This document shows, one piece after another, positions 48,901 through 61,915 of a stretch of DNA of 64,000 nt. Numbering within the stretch: the stretch's first letter is position 1; each line of letters opens with the position of its first letter. Under the pieces are notes generated by a model. That model saw only the letters and a program-made list of their open reading frames with translations. It had not been told where the DNA came from and ran no database searches. Position numbers and translations under genes: made by a program. The stretch is taken from positions 21,474,202 through 21,538,201 of the forward strand of contig JAAOOA010000016.1 of NCBI GenBank assembly GCA_012861695.1. Direction: 5' to 3'. This stretch comes from Trematomus loennbergii. Its lineage: Eukaryota; Chordata; Actinopteri; Perciformes; Nototheniidae.

Positions 48901-51072
48901 CTCTAGAAGGTCAACATTTTTTTTTTTTTTAAAGTTCCTCTCCACTTTCGGAAGCAACCGGTCTCCTCCGCCATTCTTAAATGTTCCAACTCCAGCGCCT
49001 GTCCTCCCCGCACTCATCTGTCTTCACCAACTTACAGCAGCTGTTGCTAGGTAACAGTTCACGCCTGCATGTGCATATTAAGTTGTGTATCAATACAATA
49101 TTCAGTGTGCAATGAATCTGCAATTAAATTAAGACATTCATTCCATATTTTATGCAAGACTCTTTCCCTAGTTCAATACTTTAATATGATTACCAAAAAT
49201 TCAACTGTAATGCATTACACAACTTTATAAGTAAGGAGGGTAATATAATCACTCTAATGTGTTGCTAAGTAATGAATAAGTGATGTTAACTCCCAATCTT
49301 CAGGCTGATCATCTCCATTTCTCCTTACATGACCCAGAAACCGGTGGCTGAACTGCTCTCAGTAAACATTCTGCTTTGTAACCAAAAACCTACAGGGGAT
49401 TTCTAATTAGGTAAGGAAACCGGCACAACACTGCGAGTGGAAGTCAGGATGAGAGGGAGGATACTGGAGGAAGTGTGGATTGGGTTGAGCTGATTGGAGA
49501 ATGTAGAGAGAGGAAGCAAATAACAGGAGAGAGGTGGGAAGAGGGAAGGAAAAAACAGCGGAAGATGACAGGAAGACTGGGGACATATCAATTAATTAGA
49601 ATGCAACGGCAACTAGAGACAGTCATAGGAATTGCATGCAGCAAAGGAGTCACAGTGATGGGGAGAGCAGGACAGACACAGAAAGAAACCACAAGTATGA
49701 GATTAGCAAGAGGAGAGATTGGATAGAGAACATAAAAAGAGCAACAATGAGAATGGATTTAGGGAATCATGGAGGGGCATAACCAATCCCACACACGGCC
49801 CTTAAACATGATCCGAGGAGGCAGCGGGCAGCCGTCCAGCCACTCTGAGCCAGAATACCTGCCCATCAACTGCCAGCTCTGCATATCCCACGGATGATGT
49901 TCCAGAGGGGCCAGGCTCCGTGGAGACACAGCCCAACACAGAGGCCCTTTGAGTAGGCATGAGACGATAGTGATGTGGCCAGGGACTGGTCTGGGTCAGC
50001 CAGCATTGCAGAGCCAATACGTGCCTAGACTTTTACCACAAAGCCCCTTAGGCCCCGCAGTCAATGAGCCTAGAGATTGCTGTGCCGCTTTCACTTTGTG
50101 AGCTCGGGATCTGAGAGTGAAAGTAAAGGGGCGAAGTCACGGTGCCTTGGAATGAGAAGTAAAACAAACAAGATTCGGGTGCCTGATTTACGTTTGATCT
50201 AGCCCCTGATGTGTATTCAACATCAGCAACACAACAGAATATGAGCAACATACTTCATCTTCTATGCTGTCATAAATGAAAAAAACTTAAATCTGAAGCC
50301 GAAATCAGGATATTTCAACTGGATAGCTGTCTTTGTACTTATCTGCAATTCGCAAAAGGCAGCATGAGCCTTTTATAAATCATACTTGCAAATGGTGTAT
50401 GGGAATATTGTTAAGTGGGTTCAGAGGGATGTTGGGAGGTAAGAAAAAAACATCCAACCAAATCAACTCCAACATTTCAGGGAATACCCCATTGAGTAAA
50501 GCAGTGCAGCTTAGTCAAAGTAGTTAAGACACTTTCTTTAAAACCAACAACAATCTCCAGCGGCAAATAAAGATGTGAAACATTTTGACTATATGAGCCT
50601 CTGTTCAACAGACAAGCCCTGAATACTACAGAGAGCATGAAACACCTTCAGAATAAAGACAGGGAGACAAAGTCCTGGCCTCTTTTTCACTTGGCCAGTT
50701 ATTAAAGATGACACCCTGTCCCTTTTATTTTACAACCCCTGGTTTTAAATGTAGACGTTTTCAAAGATAAGACACTGTGAATAAAACAAGATAAGCAGAC
50801 GTACTATATCTGACATATGTTAAAGCCCATGTCACAATCTCACAGGTGATTTTAATTAACCTGAGCAGAGGTCTAATCAGGCAGGGTAAGTGAAAACACC
50901 TGCAAGGACTTCCAATGTGGTGACACAAAATGGAGGGAAAAAACTAACAAACTAGATTAATCAAATGTTGTGTTGAGTTGGCGTTTGATTGAACATCCCA
51001 AAGCATCTTGATTACTGCATTTCCCCTAAACCCTGATTCTCCACTTTAACTTTCAGTGAGTCTGGGGTTTTT
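45932..51072. other. intergenic stretch, nothing recognised
   Basis: Longest featureless block of the flank: no exon, RNA gene or identifiable element. A 10-base T run lies at about 48921. Confidence 0.5.
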
Positions 51073-51278
51073 TTACATTACATTACATGTTACTTGTTAG
51101 ACGCTTTTATCCAAAGCGACTTACATACATTGGGTACTGTGGACAATCCCCACAGGAGCAATTTGGGGTGAAGTGTCTTGCCCAGGGACACAACGACATG
51201 TTGATTGCAGTGGGACTCGAACTTGCTATCCCCTGATTTGAAGTCCAGCACACTCCCCGCTGAGCCACAGCCTCCCTC
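51073..51278 (-). mobile_element. tRNA-derived SINE
   Basis: On the minus strand the head GGAGGCTGTGGCTCAGCGG contains an A box (TGGCTCAGCGGGG, 51267-51255) and, one tRNA-length later, a B box (GTTCGAGTCCC, 51222-51212), the RNA polymerase III internal promoter. The body carries AGTCGCTTTGGATAAAAGCG (inverse of the common fish TTTTATCCAAAGCGACTTACA) and the end is (TGTAA)n. It is a retroposon, not a tRNA gene. Confidence 0.8.
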
Positions 51279-52472
51279 TATCTCTCTGCTCAATCAAATC
51301 TCAGTTTTCCGCAGGGTGGAAATTATCATCAATGCTTCTGAAGCTTCAACATGAAAGCTCAAGTTCTTTATTTTTTTCAATCACAGATGACCGTTGGAAT
51401 ATACAATGTATTTCCAAGGCCCTGTGAACACTGTTTTGGTCTGATAGTGATTCAGGTGAAGCCCAGACTAAGGCTGCTTTCAAAATCAGTTGCTTATGCT
51501 TTTTGCTTTTTGTAAGTAGTGCAGCTGCAATGCTGCAAGCAATTGGGACTTACTACTTCACATACATCAAGCCTTGAACTTTGACCCCTTTGCTAATGTT
51601 ATTTGCTTAATTAATTGTTGGTCAGAATAGCCAGAAAAGCAATCCTAGTTTGTATAATGCAAAATGCGACCAGATGCAGTCGGACATCCTGGTATTTAAG
51701 GCATACTGCTTTTGATATATAATGTATTGGAACACACAACATCTTTTTCTGGCAAACTAAATAGTGAGGTTAATCGGCATATACTGACTGACAGCATGGC
51801 GATAAAACGGGGAAAGAGATAAATAATTTTTTACATTAATTAAAAACACAAGAGATGCTGCAAAAAATAACAAACACACAAATCCCAAAATCCATCTGTT
51901 AGTATTGAACTGTGCTCTAGGGGGTTGGTATATATATTCAAGTAAACAAATCTTAAGCAGTCACGAGAAAGAAAAGATAATCAGGAAATAATTTGGCAGT
52001 TTGGTTTATGATGCACATTTGAGAGGGAAAGGGGGCAAAACAACTATTTGTGCATAATAAGGAAGACATGATTGATTATTGTATGTGTTCACTAAGCAGC
52101 TAATTCAGAGCTAATTAGCAATGATTAACTAGGAAAGTGGTCAGAAGTATTAACACAGTGTCCGTTATAAACTACCTTATTGTTTTCTACATTACATACC
52201 TTAATCAGTCACACCTGTTGATAATTATCCACCATAAACTGGAGATGTTTGAACTGTGAGATGTAAGAGCAGCAGCAAATTAAAAAAACAACACAGTTAT
52301 TAGGATTTGTTCTGTTTTCCCTATAAAATATGTCTGGTTTAGTCTGACTTTACTCTGACTAAAACACACAATGTTGACTCCTTGCTTGGTCAGCCACGTC
52401 CAGCCAGTTTAACATTTCAATTCACACATTAATTCCCTGTATTTCTTAAGCCCTTCCACTCACCTGTCTGAA
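51279..52472. other. intergenic stretch, nothing recognised
   Basis: No supported feature. Confidence 0.5.
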
Positions 52473-52570
52473 CACAATCCCCTTTACTGGCCCTCCAGTA
52501 TAAATACCTGCTGCTCACACACACAATCCCCTTTACTGGCCCTCCAGTATACATACCTGCTGCTCACACA
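52473..52570. repeat. 49-bp tandem duplication
   Basis: Two adjacent units starting CACAATCCCCTTTACTGG, differing at one position (TAAAT versus TACAT). Confidence 0.95.
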
Positions 52571-53570
52571 CACTGGCCTCTTGCCGGATTATTTTGCTGG
52601 GTAGATTTAGTGGTCCAGCTGCTGGTCTTGTTTCCCTGCATGCTACCTTTTGGATTTGTCTTCCTTTATTGATTGCTTGCCGAATGTTGAACTTTGCTGT
52701 GCTGGGCACTTTTGCAAACAAGTACATCATAACACACTGCACAGTTCTCTTATTACCCTGGGCATCAACTGTGTATTGACTCGGATCAATAGATCTGTTT
52801 GTGGCAAAGGGATGCACTTCAAACGGCATGCATTTCCTTAGAACACTTTTGTGGGCAGTTGTGCTTCACATCCTGAAAGACAGCTTTAAAGGAAAATATA
52901 TATCTCTCAAAGGAAATGTTTTTACATAGCTAAATAAAGAATGCAAGAGTGTCTATTGGTGTAGGCTGGACTCTGTGTTTTGAACACCTTGAAAAGCATT
53001 GCATAATTTTACATATTTACTATAACATCAGTGCTCTCAATTGAGTAAAGTAAATCAGTACTAATCATTTTTTAATTCACAGGGATGATTATGACATTCC
53101 TTAGGCGACCTTAATGAAATTAGCTGTATGATTAGTGAATTCACGCAGAGCAGTGCATATCTTCTTTCTGTCTCGTTAAAAAAGCTAATGAATCGACTGC
53201 AGCAGCAAACAAGGGAGGACATCAGCATATCCTCCCCACCTGCACATCTAAAAATCCAAATAGTTTGTTTGTCATTCACACCACATATTACCTCTGCTAT
53301 CTGATACACAGGGCTCTCAGGACCATCCATTGGTCAACAGCGCCACTCTATTATTGCTATCACCAATCACTCACCACAGTGTGATTCTATGCACGTTGCA
53401 CAGCCATCATCGCTGCGCCCCAACAATCAAGCAGCTCAGCAGGCGTGGAAATGAGTGCAGCATCCCAGCAGGAAGTTGGGCCTGTGACGCCCTGAGGGAC
53501 GTGGCAACCTGGCTCTGATGTAGGGGGTATTAAAAGACATGAGCATTAATAGTGCATTAGACAGTGTGAG
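52571..53570. other. intergenic stretch, nothing recognised
   Basis: No supported feature. Confidence 0.5.
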
Positions 53571-53617
53571 AGTGTGTGTGGTTGTGTGTGTGGTGTGTGG
53601 TGTGTGTGTGTGTGTGT

Positions 53618-53708
<91 letters not shown>
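53571..53708. repeat. (GT)n microsatellite
   Basis: 138 bases of GT, the first 50 interrupted by GG steps, the rest pure. Confidence 0.97.
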
Positions 53709-53709
<1 letters not shown>

Positions 53710-54868
53710 CATAAATTATACTTGTGAAGAACAGGTCAGAAAGGGCAGCCCGAGGAACATGCACAGGTTTTCATCTTACACTCTCCACTGTCACTGCTGC
53801 CATGGCAACCAAAGAGACACCCAGAAATACACACAAAGTATATTCGTATCAAACCAAATAAAACATGGAGATTCAGCACAACAAAAGGAGTTAAAATCAA
53901 TAAGGAGCATACTAGTGTAATTGCATTCACAGGAGGTAACAATAAATGTGTTTTTCCGTCCAAAATGGTTCATGGATTCTTGTTCCAGCAGCCTACTTTT
54001 CTCAGTCTGTGTGCTGTCAAAGTCAGAGCAGGAATAGAATATGAGAAAAAGGATTGAAAACATTGCGGACAGTGTGATTGTGAGAATGAATAGAATATGT
54101 GAGTATAGTCAGAAAAGGAAAGAGAGAGTAAGAGAGTAAAAAATGGATATGTATTCTCCTATTTTTTTTAAGGGTCAGGTGTAGCCCTGCCTGGACTAGC
54201 GAGGATAATCAGAGCAGAGATGCAGAAACTCCAAGTGAACTTTGCAAAATCTACCGGGCTAGTTTAATATGAGCAGCAGCTTAGGGAGAGCAAAGGGAGG
54301 CTCACTCTGTTGTTCTGGATTTACCATGCAAATGATTTTAGTCACGCAGGGATATAATCAACAAAGCCACAGTGACACTGACAACCTCAGTTTAAAATGT
54401 TTTCATGCCTGGTAGACTCACCTTTCCTCTTAAAAAGATACGGAAAAAGTGTCAGCAATGCTCATGTTGTGCCCTTAGTTGATCAATGATGGACAGATTT
54501 ACCCTTACAGGCATCCAAGGTTGATATTCATCGTGCGAAAGGAAGAAGTGAAAGTTGTAGTCACATGTAAATGTTTCTATCTCCATGAATGATTTTCAAA
54601 AAGCAATACTTTTTTCTGATTACACTAAGAATATGTTCTGGATGTTAAGTAGACTCAATCATTCTCTTTGCCCTTCAGGTCTTATGGCTCTGACCCAGAT
54701 CACATCAATCAAAATGTTTAATGCAAATCCCCAGAGCAGTTGTAGGAGTGATGCTACAGTGGAGCAAAGCAAGTTAATATTTTTCATGTTCATTTCCTAG
54801 TGGTTAATAGAAACCCTCCCCTCAGATTCATTCAGAACATATGTAAATGTGTTAGAAATGAGTAATGA
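53709..54868. other. intergenic stretch, nothing recognised
   Basis: No supported feature beyond an RFX-like motif (see rejected list). Confidence 0.5.
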
Positions 54869-54956
54869 GTCATTATGCAAGTTATTCCTATACTTACATT
54901 TACATGTATATGTATGTATAAATGTAAATGTAAGTAGGAATAACTTGCATAATGAC
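54869..54956. repeat. 88-base hairpin-forming inverted repeat
   Basis: GTCATTATGCAAGTTATTCC is repeated in inverse as GGAATAACTTGCATAATGAC, and the pairing continues through ACTTACATTTACAT for about 35 bp with one 2-base bulge and a loop of about 15 bases. It abuts a LINE 3' fragment. Confidence 0.9.
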
Positions 54957-55225
54957 TTAAAGGACAATCATTGATCAAGTAAGGGGTGGGAATTAATAAG
55001 CATTTGCTTCCTCCTACTCCCTTTCGGACACATATGATTTTTTTTCTTTTTAAGTATTATTATTAATATGAAGACTTTTTTGTTGAATATATAAATATTA
55101 TCGTGAATGTGGATAAATACTGTATTTTAACAATACGGTATTCTGTTTTTTCACATTTGTTATTTTTTATTTGTCATTTTTTAATCTGTTCGAAATAAAG
55201 ATTGAAATGAAATGAAAAATGAAAA
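54957..55225 (+). mobile_element. LINE 3' UTR fragment
   Basis: ATCAAGTAAGGGGTGGGAAT, AATAAGCATTTGCTTCCTCC, TACTCCCTTTCGGACACATA, then GTTCGAAATAAAGATTGAA and an ATGAA-type tail. This is the 3' UTR style of a widespread fish LINE; no coding part is present. Confidence 0.65.
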
Positions 55226-55499
55226 TGAGTATGCATGCATTACAGTTTCCAAAAAAGCTTCAGCCCTCAGCATTTCTCAGCTTTTCCAAACACATGTGTT
55301 TCTTTGCCTGCTGCTGCACATTAGAAGTACATAGTGATGTTTTTCTTGTGTGGGTTTACCAGGCCATATTTCATCAGCTCACGATGGTATATAGCCATCA
55401 GGCAAGAAAGGCCACTTTTTAACTATTGAAAAACATTTCCTCGCCACCCTGGAAGCGAGCCTCTCAGGATGGCACCAGACAGTCCACAACTTGGTCCAG

Positions 55500-55960
55500 A
55501 CTGAAACGTCTCATCTGTTGGGATCGATTGCCATGATGCTTTATACAGACATTTCTGTACCCGAATGAATTTGGATCGCCTGACTTTTTCTCAAATGCCA
55601 CAATAAGGTTGACATTTGTTGAATTGAGTGAATTATCTCAGGAAGAAAAGGAATTTGTTGCCATGAAATTTGGTTTAGAGTCTAAACCAAATTTCATGGC
55701 AAATTCCTTGTCTAAACTTTAGACATTGCATTTTAGACCCCTTTGGGAGAAAATGCAATAACTTTTCATGTATTGGCAGCATAGCTATTCACCTTCCCAT
55801 ATAGTGTCCTTTGTTTTGAAGGCTAAACAAAGATTTAACATTATAACTGCTGTTAGCATCGTCAAGGTGAGTGTGGTTTTACACTGAAGTTAGCATTTAG
55901 CTCTATGTTTGTACAGCTCTCATAGTTGTTTGCGTGGCGCTGATCTTGACTGCATTATGG
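55500..55960 (-). repeat. teleost dispersed repeat, rearranged
   Basis: GAATTGAGTGAATTATCTCA and TTGCCATGAAATTTGGT, followed further right by TGTTAGCATC and GTTAGCATTTAGCTCTATG, belong to the same repeat type as 20186-20290. It contains a snap-back palindrome at 55650-55707. Limits are approximate. Confidence 0.5.
55650..55707. repeat. near-zero-loop palindrome
   Basis: Arms 55650-55679 and 55681-55707 are inverse copies centred on a single G (TTTAGA-G-TCTAAA). The only difference is three extra bases (TTG) in the left arm. Confidence 0.93.
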
Positions 55961-57061
55961 GGAGTGGGACTAAATGTTCTGTTAGTAGAAATCATAGGCA
56001 AATAATTTGTCTACTATATTCAGTAGCATTTAGTACAAATATCCACAGAAAAGTCCAGCCCTGGATGTCTTAAAGCTGGCGTCTGTTTTAGGTATATATT
56101 GTTATAATGGTAGAGTTTTAAAAGAACACAACAACCAACACAACTACAGTTGCAGTTACTTATTATAATAACATGATGCCAATAAAGTGTGTTCAACAGA
56201 GGTCAACAAACTGGAAATATCAAGTTTCACACCCTGTTTGTGTTTTTGCTGATAAAATATGACAGCTCACACAACAGCTCTTCCATTGTTGGTGTAGTGT
56301 GAACATTATTTCAATTATCTCTCACTACTGCAGTGGAGGACAGTGTGCACAGAGTACCACGTGACACAAATATGAGGTAGTGTATTCTAGGATGAATTAT
56401 ACTTTTTTCCCACTTTCCATAAAAATATCTAGTCTACATTTGCACTTCAGACTTCCAACTTTTCTGAGAAATGTTTTTGTGAAATTGTTAAATTTAGCTG
56501 AAAAATAACTAGACAGGTACAATAATGGCACAATGAGACCTAGTGACAGATTTCTCTTCCAATAAAATAAAGCAAGACCTGTTTGTTTTTTAATAAACAC
56601 TGCATGTCTCCTCAATTGCATCATGGTCTGTTACAGGTGCTGCTGGAGGAGAAACTGGCATGTCTGCTTCTGTTGTGATTTATTTCATACAGTCTGTGGT
56701 TATAATAGCTTTCTCTTCCTGCATTGTTGTTGACTGTCGGTGCAAACTGTAGAGTTTCAAAAGGAAAAAAATGCTTTCTAAATAACCTTCTGATTATGTT
56801 TGCTTTAGTTAACTGAAAATCCATTTTGCCACCATTGCAGCCATGGATGAATTACTAAGCAGGTCTACCCGGCCTTCACTATACAAAAGGTCACTGAAAT
56901 AGACATGTTGGAACCCAGTAGGGACTCAACATGATGAAGAGAAACATAGAATGACTACAAAGAGAACCCGTAAGACTATGAAGACACACACATAGAATCA
57001 CAAATGGATATGAGGATAGGAAATGACCACAAAGATGCGGATGTGCCAGGTACAAATGTCT
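55961..57061. other. intergenic stretch, nothing recognised
   Basis: No supported feature. Confidence 0.5.
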
Positions 57062-57516
57062 TTAAGAGGACGTATAATGCTCTTTTTCAGGTTCATATCA
57101 GTATTTAGTGTCTCTCCTGTGACATGTCTCCATGCTTTAATGTTCAAAAAGCTCTTTATTTTTCTCGTACTGCCTCTGCTGCAGCACCTCTTTTCACCCT
57201 CTGTCTGAAACCAGAGCCCAGTCTGCTCTGATTGGTTAGCTGGCTGGCTGTTGTAATTGGTCAACCGTTTAGAGATGCCCCGCCCCTTATCCTTTCCCGT
57301 ACAATGTGTTGGAGCGCTAGCCAATAGAAGCGCAAGTGTTACATTATGTTACGGAAGTAAAAAAAGGAGTCCAATGGAGCCATTGCAGGCGGGGGGGGGG
57401 GGGGGAGAAACTCTGGGATTTTAGCCTTTGCAGACCATTTACATGCACTAAAACCTACTGTATATACACACTAAAGGGAAGGGGAAACCCAAAGAAGAAT
57501 AATAGGGCCTCTTTAA
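57062..57516 (-). mobile_element. TTAA-flanked MITE, family A, complete copy in inverse orientation
   Basis: TTAA at 57062-57065 and 57513-57516 bound a body of about 447 bp with ends GAGGACGTATAATGC and GAATAATAGGGCCTCT. Read on the minus strand it follows the copy at 1-300 (ACCAATCAGAGCAGACTGGG, TGCTGCAGCA, GGAGACATGTCACA). It is the best reference copy of family A here. A 14-base G run lies near 57391. Confidence 0.88.
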
Positions 57517-59897
57517 AATCCCCGTGACTACAGGTGCAAACACAATGTTACATTATTAAATCAAATTAAAACACATTACAAATGGACTCAGAATAGCAAA
57601 CACCTTGTCGATAATTCTTTGTTTTAACTCCAGGTAGAATTACTTTTTCACATTTGTTGCTCCTCTGTGCTCAACAGGTTTGAAGTCTGAGGTGATTTGG
57701 TTTATTAGGCACGTTTTTACAGTTTACATGTTTGATACCACTGCTCAAAAACATGAATAGTAAGGTGTATTCTGTAGTTGAGGGGATTCATGATTTTTTT
57801 AGCTCCTGGAAAATTGCATGACAGATTAAAATCTTGAATCTTTAGTTTTTAGCCTTGGGGGAAGTCAGTCATGTTTACAGATTTGAATTACAGCTGTCAT
57901 ACAATAAACATGAGATATTTCAAATGAATCCTTAATTGTGATGGCAGAGGAGCTCTCTCCTGCAAATGTTGAATTTCAAATGTCCTCGTAATGTGCTCAT
58001 GAAAATGCAGAAGGACTGGAAAATGGTTACCTGAAGATACAAAAGGTAACAATGCTGAACCGAAGAGTGTATCAAGCTGGGTGTTTATCATCGTTCCAAT
58101 CCATTCAGGCTCTGATGAACACACCAACCTTTTATTTGTTTTCTCGTCTCTATCTTTGTCGATGTGCGATAATGTGCCAAGCGAGGGGTTTGGACAAATA
58201 CAAAAAATAAAAAAAGCACTGCACCTTCTCCCTGCTTCCTTATTATACATCGAAAAGACCTTTGGATTTGGATGATGAAGGCAGAAATATAAAAGGTGTC
58301 TGTATGGCTTTATATGGAGTGATAAGCAGTCAGGTTATAAATACGTACATGCTGTAGAAATATGAATATGTTTAGTGTTGTCATGAAGCTAGAAGCACAA
58401 TACCACACATGGGAGATACATGCCTGAAAGTTTGCCTCTAAACTGTTAACACTCTCAACGGGAATTTACAGCTTATCAACAAGTGTCATCAGCTTAAAAG
58501 AAAACTTCAAATCCAAAACAGGTTCCTGAAATGAAAGTGTATCTGAGTAAAAGCTCTCTGCAGGTTAGCTCAGTTTAAGAAAATCCTAAGCAGTCCAGCA
58601 GTGAATCCATTCAGGCAAATAACATGCAAAACATATTCCACTTAGCTACAGCAGTCTAGATACTCCCAGATCGATGCTTTCTTTTGTTGAAAGCATTAAC
58701 ACAAACTGTTCCTCACCCTCAGGCGCTAAACTGTTTTTGTTTCTTAACAAAAAGGGATTTAAAAAAAAAAAACATTCTTTCTTGTTTCTCTGCCTTTGTG
58801 GCCAACAAGATGCATCCCAGGAGTATCGTACCAGAAAGATGTTATGGTCACCTGTTTAAGTATTCCATCATTTTAACAGTTATCATATTGGCAGGTATTC
58901 TACTCCTACAATGTAATAATAGATTTACCATTTATCCATGTTTTATCCTTTCATTCAGGTTTTTACTAACATGTAAGATTATTTTAACCAAACCTATACA
59001 TTAATACAACACCATTAACAAATATGTAGCCTAAATAAAGTTTGGACTTTGTATGCAAACTGGACCAACTCTAGCTACTAACGAAGGTCATCCAGTGCAG
59101 TTAAAAGCTGTAAATAAGTTATAATTGTTAATGATAAATGTAATTTATTTTAACATCTATTATATTGGTTTCACAGCTAGATTATAGTGTATTATGAATA
59201 ATTTATTCAGGGTCAAATGACTGTGTAGAAGAAAAGCGGGATAAAGTAATGTGTTACCTAAAAAGCTTTATTAATTACATTAAGAGGAAGTAAATCTTTA
59301 AAAAAAAAAGGTAAGGTTTGAGCTTCCAGGTTTGTGATAATGGCTTCTTTCTATTGCCTTTACACATTTTACATTAAAAGCCCAGGATATGTTACAGTAT
59401 ATAAGAGCCATGGTGAGATACACTTGCTGCTGCTATAGAACAGTAGTTCCTAAAACCGTACAGTACTCAAGATTTGAAGTGACTTTATTACACCTCCCCC
59501 CCATTGAGCTCAGACTCTCGAGAGCTTTTAATAAAAACCCTGCAAAGCACCGTTTAGACACCTTCCCTGTGATGCTGAATGTTTTACTCAAGGAGGATCC
59601 TGGCATGTTCTTCCCACTGTCTCTCTGTTCTCCCCCAAGCACTGCAGCCTTTCAGGGCACCTTGCCACGGGAAAAGGATTAATATTAATTCCTTTCAAAT
59701 TACTCAGAGATTCAATTATGCAAGATAATGCAAATACTGAGTCTTTCAGTGCTGATTTACTTCCCACACACACAAAAGTCAAACAATCGACCAATTGGAT
59801 CAGCATTTTCAGACACTGCTTTTTTGTGCACCTTTAGGGATTCTCCTCTAAGTGTCCGTGACATATCTAAAAGATGTTGCCACTGCTTATGTATAAT
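57517..59897. other. intergenic stretch, nothing recognised
   Basis: No supported feature on either strand. Confidence 0.5.
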
Positions 59898-60184
59898 CAG
59901 GGATGCAAACTCATCAGGTATGAAAAAGGTGACAAGGATCCGAGCCCCCCGACCCCACGGAATATCGGCTTTAAATGAGGAATAACAGAGGATGTTAGCA
60001 GTCAGAACAACTAAAGCAGCAGTTAATAATAACAGAAACGCCAAAGAGTCACATCTAATAGAAATATATAAAAGCATTTATTTTAATTGTGTAACAGTCA
60101 GTTTATAATTTTGGCAGCACTGTTGAGCATTTTGAAAATGTATTTTCATGCCTCTGTTCAAGGCTTAGTCTTTCTATCTATAGC

Positions 60185-60811
60185 CAGTGGTGTAACTAAG
60201 TTCATACACTCAAGTACTATATAGGTACAATGTTGAGATACTTGTACTTTACTTAAGTATTTCAATGTTTTGCTACTTTGTTCTTCTTCTCCTCTACAGT
60301 TCAGAGGTAAATGGTATTTAATCCCTTTAGTTACTTTACAGATCTGGATGAATGATGTGAAATATAATCAAGTCTTAAATCAGACTTTAGTTCCACCTGG
60401 AGTAAATTCACAAGCTACCCTGCAGTATACAAAGTCATTCAAACTAGCTGCACCTTTACCAGCTTTGAGAACACTTTCATGATCAATCATTAAAAACACA
60501 TCATATATATTATTCTGAAATGGACCAATCTGCACAATGACTACTTTTACTGTCGCTACTTTAACTATATTTTGATGATACTTTTGTACTTTTATTTGAG
60601 GAACATTTTGATTGCAGGATTGTTCCTACATTCTGGTACTTCTACTTTTACTCAAGTACAAGACCTGAGTACTTCTACTTTTACTCTAAGATCTGAGTAC
60701 TTCCACTTTTACTCTAGTACAAGATCTGAGTACTTCCACTTTTACTCTAGTACAAGATCTGAGTACTTCTACTTTTACTCAAGTACAAGATCTATACTTA
60801 TACCACCTCCG
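60185..60811. mobile_element. hAT MITE of the CAGTGGTGTAA type with internal 33-bp array
   Basis: Starts CAGTGGTGTAACTAAGTTC and ends ATACTTATACCACCTCCG, an imperfect inverse. The flanks TCTATAGC and TTTAAAGC agree at six of eight positions, consistent with a decayed 8-bp duplication. The interior is full of AAGTACT / AGTACTT text typical of this fish family. Confidence 0.7.
60656..60800. repeat. 33-bp tandem repeat (about four units)
   Basis: Units of GAGTACTTCYACTTTTACTC plus CTAGTACAAGATCT, period 33, so they give a repeating 11-residue frame that is not a real protein. Confidence 0.9.
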
Positions 60812-61375
60812 TTTAAAGCCTATGAAAAAAACTATTAGAAAACGAAGGCTAAAGCTAACGTTAGCAGATAGTGACAATGTATGCTAGTTGGCTAGCTCAA
60901 CGATAATATTGCGACAGGAACACTTTTCAGTGCACATCACGCTCTGCCGCTCCGACAGGGAGCTCTGCTCTGAACACCTGAACGGCCCGTTCTAACAGCT
61001 GTTCACCAGCGGTCCAGTCTGTGCCACAGTGACTCCGGACCGCACAGTTAATATTAATGAACGCACCGTAGGTAATGTAGCTGCTGAAGCTAGACCATCA
61101 TCGCGAGCAGCAGAGCCTTATTATACATCCATGAGCAGAGCCGACAGGCAGGAAGACTCGAGCACACAGCTCGCGCTTCATTATAATATATAAAAAAAGA
61201 ACACCATGCGTGTCATGATGGCACATAACAGCTCGCGGCCGCAGATTACTCCGGGTCCCAGACCCCCCCCATACCCCAAAAATATTTTTATTGCAGATCT
61301 ACATGAATCACACAAACGACCTATTTTGGATTCAAAACGGCGAATTTCGCCGAAAGGTGACAAGTTTGCATCCTG

Positions 61376-61915
61376 ATAATGCAACCAAAACTTTGCTAAC
61401 TTGTCATTTCTCAGTGTTGCATTTAGAGTTTTGCTTAGCTAAAGGCCAGACTCCGGGGAAGTATCACTGGGACCATTAGATCAGAAAAAAAGGGAGGTCT
61501 TCAAACTGTGTTTAGAGGCTTTTGCTGCGGCTGATGTTTTGGTTTGATTTTCTCAAGCCACAGGGGTCTCTGCTAGTTGGGCTGGCATGCCCTCAGATGC
61601 TTCACACTGGCAGTTAATCACTTAGATCTTGAGCAACAACAAAAAAAACAGCCAGGCCAAGGGAGAAAGAAATATAAAAGAGAGACCACCATAGAGGGAA
61701 GTGGGGGAGAGGGGGGGGGAGTCTAGATGGGAACAGAACGTAATGTAACACGTAGCTACTGCATAAAATAAACAAACGTATTTTTGAAAATGTAGCATAT
61801 CCTCAGTAAGAAAGTGATTGGCAAAATGTTTGCCTGGTGTCGCTAACAATAAACACGTTATTAGTTCGCATTTAAGGCTACTTGCTTATAACTACATTTA
61901 CACCAACTTGTCTTC
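61376..61915. other. intergenic stretch, nothing recognised
   Basis: No supported feature. Confidence 0.5.

Larger units (their letters stand above)
59898..61375. mobile_element. probable hAT element containing a second hAT
   Basis: CAGGGATGCAAACTCATCA at 59898 and GACAAGTTTGCATCCTG ending at 61375 are inverse ends, and AAAGGTGAC text near both supports the pairing. The interior from about 60.9 to 61.3 kb is GC- and CpG-rich, unlike the flanks. No 8-bp target duplication was found, so the two ends may belong to different copies. Confidence 0.5.

Noticed and set aside
49043..49055. RFX X-box-like motif GTTGCTAGGTAAC, and another at 53796-53809 (GCTGCCATGGCAAC)
   Set aside because: Both fit the degenerate RFX pattern, but such matches are expected by chance in 64 kb and no promoter lies nearby.
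51205..51278. tRNA gene on the minus strand
   Set aside because: A and B boxes are good, but the acceptor stem does not close and a SINE body with a (TGTAA)n tail follows.
60572..60838. ORF with an 11-residue repeat (SEYFHFYSSTR)
   Set aside because: It is the 33-bp tandem array inside a hAT MITE, not a repeat protein.
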